NCBI GenBank assembly: GCA_021030915.1
Contig: JAGEMR010000024.1
Location: 248,001-312,000, forward strand
Origin: Astrothelium macrocarpum
Taxonomy: Eukaryota; Ascomycota; Dothideomycetes; Trypetheliales; Trypetheliaceae
DNA length: 64,000 nucleotides
Direction of reading: 5' to 3'
Shown: positions 1 to 10,202 of the stretch, piece by piece
Layout of the letters: every line of letters begins with the position of its first letter
Numbering within the stretch: position 1 is the stretch's first letter
The notes under the pieces: generated by a model
The model's input: only the letters and a program-made list of their open reading frames with translations
Told to the model about the DNA's origin: nothing
Database searches by the model: none
Program-made: the position numbers and the translations under genes

Positions 1-1330
1 TAAATGATAATTTATTATCATTTATTTTTATTTATAATATTCAATTTAATATTATATAAAATTCATAATTTCAATATATAAATTATATTATTCAAAATTT
101 TAATATTATTATTTTTATTTTAAATTAAATGAATAATAAAATTGGATTTATTTAATTTAAAAAAATATTTGATAAAAATATTAAAAATAAAATAAATAAT
201 AATTTCAAATAAAAATTATTTATAATAAATGATTATAAATTTTATTTGATTATGAAATTTTTCAATTATTATCATAAAAAATGAATTTTAATGATTATTT
301 ATTTTTTTCATTTTATTTATTATTTTTAATTATTAAATATGAATTTATTTAAATTATTGATAAAATATTATAATATTCAATTAAATAAATAAATTTAATA
401 AATATAAAATTTAATTAATTTAAATAAAATTAATTTTTTTTTATTATTTTGATAAATATATTATTAAATATTTATTTTCAAAAATATTGAAAATGATTAA
501 TTTAAAATAAATTTTCAATTATTCAATTCTTTAATAGTATTTAATTAAATTAATATAAAAAATGATTTAAAATAAATTAAATGATTTTTAAATTCTATTT
601 TTTTGAATATAATATTTATAAAATATTAAAAATGATTTTATACGAAATTTAATAATGAATTAAATCCATTTATATAAAAAAAAATTAATAAATTTATAAT
701 ATAAAATTTATAATAAAATATAAAATATCATTTATTCAAAATAAAATTTTCGAATTTTAAAAATATATTTTAAATTTAAAAATAAAAAATAAATTATCAA
801 AAATAATTGAAAATATTTTTTTAAATTTAATAAAATAATATTTTTTAATTTCATCAAAATCCAATTTATTTATGAATTATAATAATAATAGAAAAAAATT
901 GAATAATTTGAAAAAAAATAAAAAAAAATTCAGAAAATATAAAAATAAATTAATAAATAAATTGAAATTGAATATAAAATAGAATATAAATATGATTAAT
1001 AAAAAATTTAATAATAATAAAAAAAAAAATGAATAATTCAAATATAATAAAAATAAAAAATTATTGAATAATAAATAATGAATAAATAATTTAAAATAGA
1101 AATATTTCAAAATAAATAAAAATAATAAAAATAATAGAAAATATTAAAAAAAATTCAAAATATTATATTAATAATAGAAAATCGTATAAATAAAAATAAA
1201 ATATCTTCTGATCGAAATCATTTATAATATATGAAATAAATTCTATAATATTATTTAGATTAAAATAATTATATCAAATAAAATATATGAATTAATTTTA
1301 TTGATTCAATTTTATCCGATCTAATTATCT
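1..1330. repeat. Extreme AT-rich tract (AT isochore, probably RIP-degraded)
   Basis: About 1.3 kb made almost entirely of A and T, with G appearing mainly in TGA/ATGA contexts and C mainly in TCA/ATC. Composition changes abruptly near 1330 to ordinary mixed sequence. No credible gene is present; the only long open frame, on the minus strand, is a low-complexity Phe/Leu/Asn string. In Pezizomycotina, tracts like this usually arise by repeat-induced point mutation of transposons, or mark AT isochores near centromeres or telomeres. No transposon motif or telomere repeat is recognisable here. Confidence 0.8.
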
Positions 1331-1762
1331 ATTGTTATTATTGAGGTAATCTAATTCGAACGTTCGGTGGTGAGAATTGATTTGGTGGTCGCGCCGCGGG
1401 ATCGGGCGCGCCGTGGTGGAGACTCCTAGCGCCCAGATTTGCCGTTTAAGATAAACTATTTTTGTTTAGATAGATTTTAGTACTGGTCCAGCAAATGTGC
1501 GTACCAACCATCTTATCCGATCTTATTTGACTGCGCTAACTCCATAATAGTGCAACAATTCTGCTTGATACCTTCGCACACCGAATACTTTTCAATGTCT
1601 ATTGATCATTGGTGTTATGATCTCTGAGAAGAACAGTCTGATATAGCGAAGTGGATGATAAATTGTTGAATTGGTCTTTGAGAGATAATCAGAGATACCT
1701 ATCGTGCTTATCGGAGTTATCGAGCTCCGATAAAATAAATGACTTAGAGTTACAATATTTGC
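1331..1762. other. Intergenic, no gene seen
   Basis: Transition out of the AT-rich tract. It contains a short GC-rich patch (about 1385-1420) full of GCGC/CGCGG steps and otherwise nothing recognisable. Confidence 0.5.
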
Positions 1763-1886
1763 AGTACTAGAGTCAACCACGATGTAATGGCACACACGTG
1801 TGCGGACGCTAGTGGAGCACATATGTTCTTCGCTAACATCCGCTAGCGTCCGCTAGTGTCCGCATTACACCGTGGTTGACTGTACT
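1763..1886. mobile_element. Small foldback / MITE-like element with internal 10-bp tandem repeats
   Basis: The outer arms are inverted repeats. The left arm (1763-1789, AGTAC...AGTCAACCACG.TGTAATG) matches the reverse complement of 1863-1886 apart from a 3-bp insertion (TAG) and one mismatch. Just inside the right arm lie three perfect-length copies of a 10-mer of form CGCTANNNTC (1831-1840, 1841-1850, 1851-1860). The left interior carries a related GCGGACGCTAGTGG stretch. It has no coding capacity. A non-autonomous foldback or MITE-type element is the simplest reading. Target-site duplications are not obvious, so the class is not assigned. Confidence 0.5.
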
Positions 1887-1972
1887 TAAGTTCTATTTCT
1901 TTCACTGTGTGCTTGCTCCTTCCAACACTCAAAATGGATTATAATATTCAATCAGAGAGGGGGGAAAAAAAA

Positions 1973-2120
1973 TGAACGTGCACGGGATCGAACCGTGAAT
2001 CTCTTGATAATGCAGTCGTAGTCAAGCGCCTTGCCTGTGTGATTGTGTGATTAGCGTCGTGTGACTAGCGCCGTGTGACTTTGAAGAACACGGATATTCT
2101 TACCATTGGGCCACACGTCC
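1973..2120 (-). tRNA. tRNA-Arg(ACG) with short intron and a 67-bp insertion after the A box
   Basis: On the minus strand the acceptor arms pair (GGACGTG at 2114-2120 with CACGTTC at 1974-1980, one G-T pair). The A box (TGGCCCAATGG, 2103-2113), T arm and B box (GGTTCGATCCC) are intact. The anticodon stem CTTGA/TCAAG encloses CTACGA plus a 7-nt intron CTGCATT at the usual 37/38 site, giving anticodon ACG (2017-2019). The D arm is interrupted: about 67 nt (2036-2102) lie between GG of the A box and the expected GGCAAGGCGC. The insert contains imperfect GTCACACG.CGCTA repeats. Without insert and intron the tRNA would be about 72 nt. It could be a disrupted pseudogene or a two-intron tRNA. Confidence 0.6.
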
Positions 2121-2785
2121 AACTGTGAGTTTTGATGGCTCTAGATGTTATATATCCAATAAACAAAATTGCTAACAAGTCTTTATCTTCTCGAGCAAAA
2201 GTCTGAATTTATCGGATACTATGTTTCAAATTACATAGAGATATCGCATTTCCTCAGCCAAAAACACCGTACATATGTTCTTAATGTCTCGTTTAGTCTT
2301 ATTAATGACTTGGTCCTTTAAAGTGAACCAGCAGGCATTGAATGTATTGAATAATGTCAAGCATAAAATCGTAAGGAACTGGCTTATCGAGCCGTATCGG
2401 CAACTTCCTCACCTAGCTAGGCATATTTCGTTCACCATACACTAACTAAATCTACCTCTGCTCCCTAGCAAGCTCTCTCGCAATCGCTTTTCGAAGCCTG
2501 ACCTGACCAATAACCATCTGCTATCGTAGGAGTAAAAGTCCTTAGAGGAGAGAATTCATGGCTCTACTTCTAGCGCAGGATCCTAAAGCTCAACTTGTAT
2601 ATGATGTCTTGGAACCTTTCCTGTTATAATATGTATCAAGAAATCGCCGTGGTTGCTTTGCTGTCCAATCCTCATCCTTATCCTCCAGGAAGTCACAAGG
2701 AGTTGAACTTCTTGATGTTGCATTGCCCTGAAGTTTTGTCCCAAAATTCCTCCCGAGCGTTTTCATGCATGATCCTGTATTTGAT
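2121..2785. other. Intergenic, no gene seen
   Basis: Mixed-composition sequence between the tRNA and the hypothetical locus at 2786-3629. Only short overlapping open frames on both strands; no motif recognised. Confidence 0.4.
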
Positions 2786-3629
2786 TTAGATACAAATACG
2801 AATTGTTGGATCGCCCGCCTCGCTACCTTTGATACATCCACACGGATGGGATATCCCCTCTGTAACAAGATCAAGCCGGACATGAACTGTTTGAGTGCCC
2901 GCTTTCAAGGGCATCATCAATTGCATACCTCGAAAAATTGCCCTGTTTTCAGTATAAGCTCCCTGACTTTTTAATTGGGTACGGTGGGAATTAGCACCTT
3001 GTAGCAGCTTCCTCTTCAGTTCTCCATTTTTATGAGTGCTACCATGGCGCTCAAGGGGTATGAAACCAAGGCCGCTATGAGATTCTGTTTCCGCGTGTTC
3101 ATCTTCTTTAGTGTTCTTTGAAACGCTTCTTTTCCCAAGAGTCAATTGAGACAGCCACTCAGCCCCTTTAAGAGACCCAAGAAGAGGCTCATTTGGCTTT
3201 GTATTGACAACGTTCCTGTCAACCCGAAGTTCGATATCTGCAGGCGAGATGTCACAGCACTGCCGTCAAAATCTATAAGAATGGAAGTCTTCATTTCTGA
3301 TGTGAGATTTTCTTTGGAATTCTATACTAACAGATCACAAGCTCAGAGGATCCGTTGCTTGTGTTTTGTTTGTACGGGCCTCCAAAAACAAACTACGCGC
3401 CAGAAATGATGTACCTTCTATTCTTATAAACCTCAATGGCAGTGCCGTGACAAGTCTTCTGCTCAACAGCCGCTTTGGAACCAACCTCACTTTCTGTTGG
3501 AAGACCATGGTCCTCATCTTGATCCTCATGCGAATCGACAAATGGCTTAGGAATGTCTGTTTTGCACACCTGTGGACGATAGGAAATGGTGGGCGATCCA
3601 TTTCGAGGATGAGCAGCCGGCGTGTTCAT
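2786..3629 (-). pseudogene. Unresolved hypothetical locus, probably degraded or multi-exon
   Basis: Two coding-like blocks lie on the minus strand. 3393-3629 starts with an ATG and gives about 78 residues rich in Asp, Glu, Lys and His. 2786-about 3265 gives about 155 residues, hydrophilic and Lys/Gly/Glu-rich. The blocks are in different frames. They could be joined by an intron (for example donor GAG|GTTTAT near 3430, acceptor CGGCAG near 3258), but this was not confirmed by similarity. I recognise no family. The join overlaps an inverted repeat (3248-3301 / 3401-3452), which argues for a decayed repeat rather than a conserved gene. Confidence 0.25.
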
Positions 3630-4266
3630 AGTACCGCACGTAGGTTGATTTCCACCTATGTGAGGGAATTTTGCGGCTCGACAGTATGTTGCTGATGTTC
3701 TTTTTGGTGAGACTCGTCTCCTAGACCATGCTGGCTTCGCTTCTTGCTCTTATTAGGACTGCCGCGCGGAGGTTAACAGGCAGGGAGGGTAAGCTATCTA
3801 TCTCCTGGATAAGTATCGGTGGTTTTGGGACAAGGAAAAGTGAATTGATAATTGTGTGATCCCACTTTGACAAGCTCATGAGGAAAGGAAGCTATCTAAG
3901 GAGTTGAAGCCGGATATGATGGGTAACACGTGACCAAGTGACACCTTGGGTACGCACATGACACGCTGAGTGCACACGTTCTCTGTTTCTCCTTGCTTCA
4001 TCATACACTAGTATCCCTCCTGCCTGAAGGAGAGATTAGCCCTTTCCCCATGAAAAGGCATAATGCTACTAAATGCTATTTGATATTACTGCTTGTTACC
4101 ATTGCTGCTATAGCTGGGGACAGCTAAGCTACGAGGATAGGGAGATGTTATGGAAGGAGTCACCGGCTGATCATGTGGCTATTGGGGGTGGCTACAACTT
4201 CAATTTAGCTAGCCCGACCTGAACCTGGGTATAACAATACACTGAATACACATAGATCTGATCCAT
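3630..4266. other. Intergenic, no gene seen
   Basis: No supported coding region, repeat or RNA. Several CACGTG/ACACGTG-like words cluster around 3925-3985, of unknown meaning. Confidence 0.4.
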
Positions 4267-4870
4267 CTAGAGATACAACCCGACAGGTAGGGCTGAATTA
4301 GGGATGTCGAGAAGGGCTACAGAGACTTCTCTTTTGACATCGGTTTCCTGATCTTGCAGGGGATGCCTTTCGCATTCCCGATTGTCTGGGCCACACTGTT
4401 CAACAACCTGAAATGGCGTGGAGGACGAAGTCGCAGTGGAGGGTTTGTGTATACTTGAAACAATCTTCTTTGCTGCCATCCCAGCAAGGCTGGCTCCAGT
4501 AGCTAGAACGAGCGCCGAGTCGTGACCAGGCATAGCATATAAATTTACAGCACCAGAGTTTGCAGTAAGAAATGTCACTGGCGACCGCGAGCGATGTAAT
4601 CGCCGTAGACCTCACAAGGAGGACCCCATACGATATCGAGCGAATTGAACTCGGTAATAATCCATTTCGAAATATGTCTTCAGATTTTCTCGTTTATCAT
4701 TGCTGAGGGCTTCCCTGAAAGGCGTGCGGCGATTATGCGTCGAGGAGTCACGGCCGACATTTCTTATTGCAGCCACTGGCGACGGCTCAGATTTGTTTAC
4801 TAATCTCCCAGGTCTGAAAGCGGGAAAGGAAATGGATATACCTGGTCGGTACCTGTGATACCTATCTTAG
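4267..4870 (-). CDS. Hypothetical protein, 3' exons (start not resolved)
   Basis: The last exon (4267-4577) gives about 103 residues with a small-residue segment around GASLAGMAAKK that could be a short membrane or loop element. A consensus 54-nt intron (4578-4631; GTATGG...CGCCAG) joins it in frame to an upstream open block reaching about 4870, where the frame closes. The 5' end must use a further exon or has been lost. The tail is rich in Glu, Asp and Cys. I recognise no family. It sits convergent with no partner, next to the broken type III PKS at 5133-6379, so it may also be decaying. Confidence 0.3.
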
Positions 4871-5132
4871 CAAGGCTACAAGACTTGTAGACACATTTGC
4901 CAATTAATTCCCTAGTCTTTTAAGCGAGCAACAGATAAGTATCTTTTCTCTTCTTACCACGTCATATGAGGCTGTTTCACTGCCCAATTCGGTAATAGGT
5001 CAGCGGATCCGAGGGGATGATAGCTTGACGCTCAACTGAATCCCATACACATTTCTTGACTTCAATTATATTTTTCTGCCTGATTTCTCGTTTGAGTTAT
5101 CCTTCCTGTCTTATCGGATTCGATCCGTACAC

Positions 5133-6379
5133 ATGGGTTCGCAGCCTGCCAGCGTGATCTCGGCCGGAAGTACTCCAGGGATGACCGACTTATATTTCAC
5201 AGGACTGGGGACCGCATGGCCAAAAACACGAATAGGCCTTGATTCTCTCCGAGCATATGCTCTTCAATGGTATTGAGCTGATTTACCGTGGTAAGACCTT
5301 GGGCTAAAAGCCCCACTCTTCTTACCGAACAGGAAATAAAAATCTCCTTGATGACCAAAGGGCTGATCCTATACTGAGCTCAAAAGTCTTTTCAGAGTCA
5401 ATGAGCAGACAGGGATAGAGACAAGAGCTGTTACTGATATTTGGAACGATCCACGCTGGCATAAGAGGGTCCACCGACTACCGAAGACGTCGATGAGACT
5501 TACCGGTCTCATGGTACGAAACTCGCAAGCAAAGCTACTCGAACAGTACTGAACGAAAGTGGATTTCGGGCAGATGAAGTAACGCGCATGGTCGCTGTGA
5601 CAGTAACCAATGCTGGAAGTCCATGATATGGCCAATCTGTTACTAGAGAACTCAGTATACTAGGATCTGTCGAAAGAGCACTTTTGGCTGAAGTCGGATG
5701 CGCCGGCGAACTAACCGCTCTCAGAATCGCGTATGGTGTGGCAACTGCGACCTCTTGTAAAGGGCGTGGGGCGCGAATCCTGGCTGTGGCCTGTAAGATA
5801 TGTAGCATTTACATCCGTGCTGAGCTATATGCGGCCTCGGAGGCTCAGGTTCTTGGCATTGATCCAGCTCTGTTTGGCGGTGGGGCCACAGCACTGCTGT
5901 TATGCAACTCAGAGGGCATACATGACAGGACTCGTGCAGTGTACTCCATAGTTGACTGGCGATCTCGGATTATTCTGGAAACGCATCAGGAGATGCCCTA
6001 GAAGCTTAACAGTTTCGGGTTCTTGCTACACTTGTCAAAGAATGTCCCCAAGATTACGACTTCCATTTTCCCATTATTCTTTGAAGAACTGGTTGCATCG
6101 AATAGGAAATCCCCTGCCTCTTCTAGCGATTTTGATTGGGTACTACATCCAGGAGGACTTTCGATTATAAAGAGCGTACAGAAGGCCATGGATATTCCAG
6201 AGGATTCTTTGAGAGTCTTTAATCAGATCTATAAGATGCGGGGCAATTCATCAAGTGTCGCTGTGCTGGCAGTGTTGGACAAGCTGAGAGAGATGGACAT
6301 AGGACGAGATGACGTAGTGGCTTGTAGTTTTGGGCCTGGACTCTTGGTCGAGATGGCGCTTCTGAAACGGTTGAGCTAG
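5133..6379 (+). pseudogene. Type III polyketide synthase (chalcone synthase family), inactivated
   Basis: Family landmarks appear in order on the plus strand. An N-terminal block carries a TGIETRAV-like motif (about 5400). The active-site region VGCAGELTALRIA (about 5690-5730) holds the nucleophilic Cys. A GGGATALLLCN block follows (about 5876-5915). The C-terminal third includes the conserved His and Asn contexts (LHPGG, about 6140; GNSSS, about 6240) and ends FGPGLLVEMALLKR. Lesions: an in-frame TGA at 5624-5626 where the family has Gly, an in-frame TAG at 5999-6001, and a frame change between the blocks near 5520-5550. Early N-terminal sequence from ATG 5133 also stops after about 45 codons unless an intron is used. 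Intact homologues make alkylresorcinols or pyrones from fatty acyl-CoA and malonyl-CoA. This copy cannot encode a full enzyme as read. Confidence 0.75.
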
Positions 6380-7346
6380 AGGGCGTAGCCGGAGATCTGG
6401 GCGGCAATGTTCTGTGTATTGAGACTGACATTGATGATGTGAACTCATAAGAAGTGTATTGTAAGGGTCTGAGTCTAGGTGCAGTAGCATTATGTAGAGG
6501 TACCTTACTTGTATACACTAGTACTAATGCAGTAACTACAACCGATGTTCCTAACTCCCTCAGAGGCAGATTTGAACTCAGCACTATAAGCAACCCTTCT
6601 CTGATAGCAGCATTTGTCTGGCACGGATCGTAATCTGTTTGCTCTTTGTGATCGAGACTTGGAACTCTAGGCTGCATTAGGATAGCTTTTCGGGTGGAAG
6701 CACACTTGACGTGGAATGGCGAGTGATTCTGAAAACAAACTTGAAAGCTATGATAAGTCTTGACATGCGAATACATCGCATTTTTTGGACAATTGTAAAG
6801 GTTAGGATCTCTGGGATTCCAGAAAATTTGCTATAATGAATTATCGCCCCTGTAAGATAGATATGTCTTCACGGGATCGGGATTACGGAAAACTTACTGG
6901 CTGTGAGTCTGCTGGATTACATAGTGTGAGATTGTGCGTTTCTAATTATCCTTGGGAATTGACGCAAAGAACACAGACACTGATTTACAGTTTTACAAAA
7001 ATGATTTATCTTTACCTCCATATTATGTTGCGTCTAGCTCATGCAGGAGGTAGACGTGGGATTACACCCAGAAGAGATGTCTGCTGTGAGGAACAGATCT
7101 TCATGTTTGCTCTGATCTCTGAGTGTCTCATGTTGCTGATTATAGACATTCACTATGCTCAGTCTTCAGGAACATTTAAGTGAGTAGGCTATGCAAATTA
7201 AGAAACAGGAATTGAATTTTTGGGTATCATGACTCAGTGTCAACATTACTGCCGCGGCATTTTTAAAAGCTTGAATGGGCAAGAAACCAGTCGGGATCCC
7301 CCCAACTAGACATAATTTTGATCAATCCATGGATCCACTGTCCTTT
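6380..7346. other. Intergenic, no gene seen
   Basis: Lies between the type III PKS remnant and the 3' end of the MIZ-finger gene. Moderately AT-rich. An open frame at 6836-7183 has no recognisable domain and poor coding character. Confidence 0.4.
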
Positions 7347-10202
7347 TCACTCATCGTCTTCATCAAGATTGATAATTACTGGGGTCCTCCCCAACTGCCC
7401 ATGCTGTACCCGCGCCGTCCTCTGCTCCTGCCCACTCGGCTTCCACTTTCCATCCCGTTCCACCACGATCGCGCGGGTCGCCAATTTCCCTTCCTTCTCC
7501 AAATCCCCCTTCACCTTCAACAGGAAACCATCTACAACCAGTCGCTGTGGTCGTGCATCCGCGTTACAGATGGGGCAGCGCCACTCGTCGACAACGGAAA
7601 ATCGTGGCGCGTCGCGCGGCGCAGGACGTGTGCTGAGAAATGTGTCGAGATCGAAACAGTTGCGGTGGAGACAATCGCGACCACGGACGGGGATGGCGCA
7701 GATGCGGTCGCAAGCGAAAGGATCGAGAAGGTTGATGGTGATGTTATCATCGACGATAGAGACATCATCGTCGTTGTTGTTGGCACTGTAAGTGTTGGAA
7801 GACAGACTGAGTTTGATGTTGTCGAGAATTTGTTCCGCAGGAATGGTTTGAGATGCAAGACATTGCTCTTTGATGACCTTTCCCTTCTGAACGCTAACAA
7901 TTTCGATAAGACGAGCGTACGTGTTTGGTTCGACGTGGCCTGGTAATATATTCCAGAGGACTCGGAAGGCGTTACTACCCGCTTTGACGAACTGAGTAAT
8001 GTCAACAGGCATATCTCTATTCCATTGCCTTCTTCTACGAAGCTCGAGAATTTTCGAATTCACTTCCCAGTAGACATTCACCGGCCAAAAATTTTCCGCA
8101 GTAATCAGATGCCCATCATCGGAGACATCCTCCGCCTTGGCAAGTTTGACGCAACGAAGGCGGTAAAGATGTGAAGATTCGGAGATATTTCTTTGCCGAG
8201 GGATGCTTCTAATGATCGGTGGAAGAGATTCCAGCATCTCTTCAGGTACTTCAAAGGTGCCAGTTTCTATGATCATGGAAGGCTCAAGGATTTGTCGAAG
8301 GATTATGTCAGTTACAAACTGGTACATTCTGTCCGAGTCTGGCCTTTCAGAAGGGTTGGGCAGAATCGGCTCTGGAGTACGCAAGTGGATTTGATGAAGT
8401 GCTGAAATATATGGGTCGACGTGTGCAGGTTGAGGCGGGACTTCGCCCGCAGCAGGAAATAAAGGCGTCAGAGTCGGTTGTGGCCGAACAGGAGCCATAG
8501 CTTGTGTATAAGTCGGTCCAGGAAGGGGAGGCGTATGAGAAGTAGATGGTAAGACGGGGTTGTAATTAGAGTTCACTTGAGCTGCTTGCGGCGCAAAGTG
8601 AGTCATATGTGAGCCAAGAGGAGAAGATGGAGCACCGGCCTGACCGTAAGACATTTGCCATGGGGCTTGAAGTGAGTGCATTTGTAATGCATGGCGCGGC
8701 ATCGTTGACGGATTGGGTTGCATAGGTGTGGGTGTCCAGCTGCCTGGGTGATTTTGCACTTGGCCAGATGGTGTTGTATTTCCCAGGGACCCATGAAGTG
8801 AAGGACTGCCTTCTGGATGTGTTGCCTGCAAGCTTTGCTTGTGAGCTACAAAGCATTCTTTCATATGTTGAATGAAGTTACGCTCTTCCTCATCAAGCTC
8901 AAGACCTGACCGGTGAGGGTACTGGAGGTATTTGTCCGCTATATCTTTAAAGGCCTTCTCAGCTTCAGTCAACCACGGTGATGGGTGCGGGCCCCAAAAA
9001 CCTCTCGTCATGGAGAGAAAGATAACAATCTGAAGAGTTGATGAAGTTACCCCGAACGTTCTTACTATTTCTCGAACGCAGGGAGGATACTGACGTTCTT
9101 GGCATGTCCTTTGTAAGCTCTGCCAATTGGTGGAGATCAACACGAGAAAGGTTTTGCATTGCTCGAGCAGGACGCGCATGCCTTGAGACCAGTTCATGGA
9201 AATCGTGGCGATGTCTATTGGAAAAGTTGCTGCCCAGTCTAGAAAGAACTTTGGAAGCCAAGAATTCGGCAGCAGAATACTCATACGGTTGAATCCACCA
9301 TTCGCCTGCGTAGTTTCAAGCAGAGCTCTGGGCACTTGAAGAGGAGCGACTGTGCTTATGCACATGATTTGATGCAATAGCAGAAAGAATAGATCACCTC
9401 GTTTCGATGCATCTTTGAGAAGCTCAATCCGTGCAAGGACAGTACCTTGGCGAAGCTCCGAGCCTTCACGTTCGTTCATGAAGCTTTCAATTTCACGGAG
9501 ACAATATCCAGGTTCATAGTAAGTAGGATGTGGAATACTGGTTTCTTGTGCACTGTAGCCTTGGCTTGATGTCCAATCGGTTTGATATTGTCCTGGTGGA
9601 GGCTGCATCGGCATTGGTGGAGGAGCTTGTACAGGGAAGTACTGTTGAACTGTGAACCTTCCGGATCTGAAACTACTCGATGGCATGTTTTGTCTGCCTA
9701 GATGATCGGGATGCCTATTCCAGCCTTCGTCGCTTGTCGCTGGAGAAGGAAATGCTGCGTTAGCTGAACTGAATCTACTTGCATGGTCCAGTAGCTGTCT
9801 GGTAAAACTTGTAGCGCTTTCACTCTCTGGGCTACGCGTAACAGGGTCTTCGCATCCAGATAAGTCCATGTACCATGCGAGTTCCGACTGATGGGAAACA
9901 GGAGAATCCACGCGTAGGTCACGTCGTGAACTACCTCTTTCGCGAACGTTATGCACGGGAGTACCATTACTGAATCCGATGGACCGAGCAGAATTTGGGT
10001 TTCCGAACAGCTGCTGCTGGTGTCTTTGACCAGCATGCTGCAATATCGGAATTGCAGAGCTTCTATTAGGATTTGCTATGGTACTGTTTGTAGATGGTGC
10101 AGGTTTGGGAGCGCCTGTAAGAGGGATAGCAGAGGACAACGTGCCATTGAAAAGAGCGGGATTCGGACGGCCAACACCTCCTCGTCTTTGATTTTCATTC
10201 AT
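7347..10202 (-). CDS. MIZ/SP-RING zinc-finger protein (SUMO E3 ligase-like)
   Basis: Single-exon protein of 951 residues from the ATG at 10202 (the frame is open upstream to 10322 but without an ATG). The first 600 or so residues are low complexity, rich in Pro, Ser, Gln and Asn. A conserved beta-rich segment precedes the zinc finger. At about residues 825-885 sits the SP-RING: DPFACDRICAIPVRG, then CLHRNCF, then WRCPICNAD, with the Cys/His ligands of Siz/PIAS proteins. The tail ends in an acidic VIINLDEDDE, which resembles a SUMO-interacting motif (hydrophobic core plus acids). Family members attach SUMO to nuclear targets. The protein could also be a Zmiz-type transcription co-regulator. 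It is divergent from the SH3-SAM-PH gene at 11215. Confidence 0.8.
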   Translation of the reverse strand: MNENQRRGGVGRPNPALFNGTLSSAIPLTGAPKPAPSTNSTIANPNRSSAIPILQHAGQRHQQQLFGNPNSARSIGFSNGTPVHNVRERGSSRRDLRVDSPVSHQSELAWYMDLSGCEDPVTRSPESESATSFTRQLLDHASRFSSANAAFPSPATSDEGWNRHPDHLGRQNMPSSSFRSGRFTVQQYFPVQAPPPMPMQPPPGQYQTDWTSSQGYSAQETSIPHPTYYEPGYCLREIESFMNEREGSELRQGTVLARIELLKDASKRGDLFFLLLHQIMCISTVAPLQVPRALLETTQANGGFNRMSILLPNSWLPKFFLDWAATFPIDIATISMNWSQGMRVLLEQCKTFLVLISTNWQSLQRTCQERQYPPCVREIVRTFGVTSSTLQIVIFLSMTRGFWGPHPSPWLTEAEKAFKDIADKYLQYPHRSGLELDEEERNFIQHMKECFVAHKQSLQATHPEGSPSLHGSLGNTTPSGQVQNHPGSWTPTPMQPNPSTMPRHALQMHSLQAPWQMSYGQAGAPSSPLGSHMTHFAPQAAQVNSNYNPVLPSTSHTPPLPGPTYTQAMAPVRPQPTLTPLFPAAGEVPPQPAHVDPYISALHQIHLRTPEPILPNPSERPDSDRMYQFVTDIILRQILEPSMIIETGTFEVPEEMLESLPPIIRSIPRQRNISESSHLYRLRCVKLAKAEDVSDDGHLITAENFWPVNVYWEVNSKILELRRRRQWNRDMPVDITQFVKAGSNAFRVLWNILPGHVEPNTYARLIEIVSVQKGKVIKEQCLASQTIPAEQILDNIKLSLSSNTYSANNNDDDVSIVDDNITINLLDPFACDRICAIPVRGRDCLHRNCFDLDTFLSTRPAPRDAPRFSVVDEWRCPICNADARPQRLVVDGFLLKVKGDLEKEGKLATRAIVVERDGKWKPSGQEQRTARVQHGQLGRTPVIINLDEDDE

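Noticed and set aside
1831..1860. Three 10-bp repeats as a possible CRISPR-like array
   Set aside because: Units are contiguous with no spacers, and the genome is eukaryotic. It is a simple tandem repeat inside the foldback element.
6219..6776. 185-codon minus-strand frame over the end of the type III PKS remnant
   Set aside because: The plus strand carries clear chalcone-synthase C-terminal motifs. The minus frame has none.
7275..8005. Open frames antisense and in shifted frames over the MIZ-finger gene
   Set aside because: They mirror the coding bias of the real minus-strand gene; no domain and no start context.
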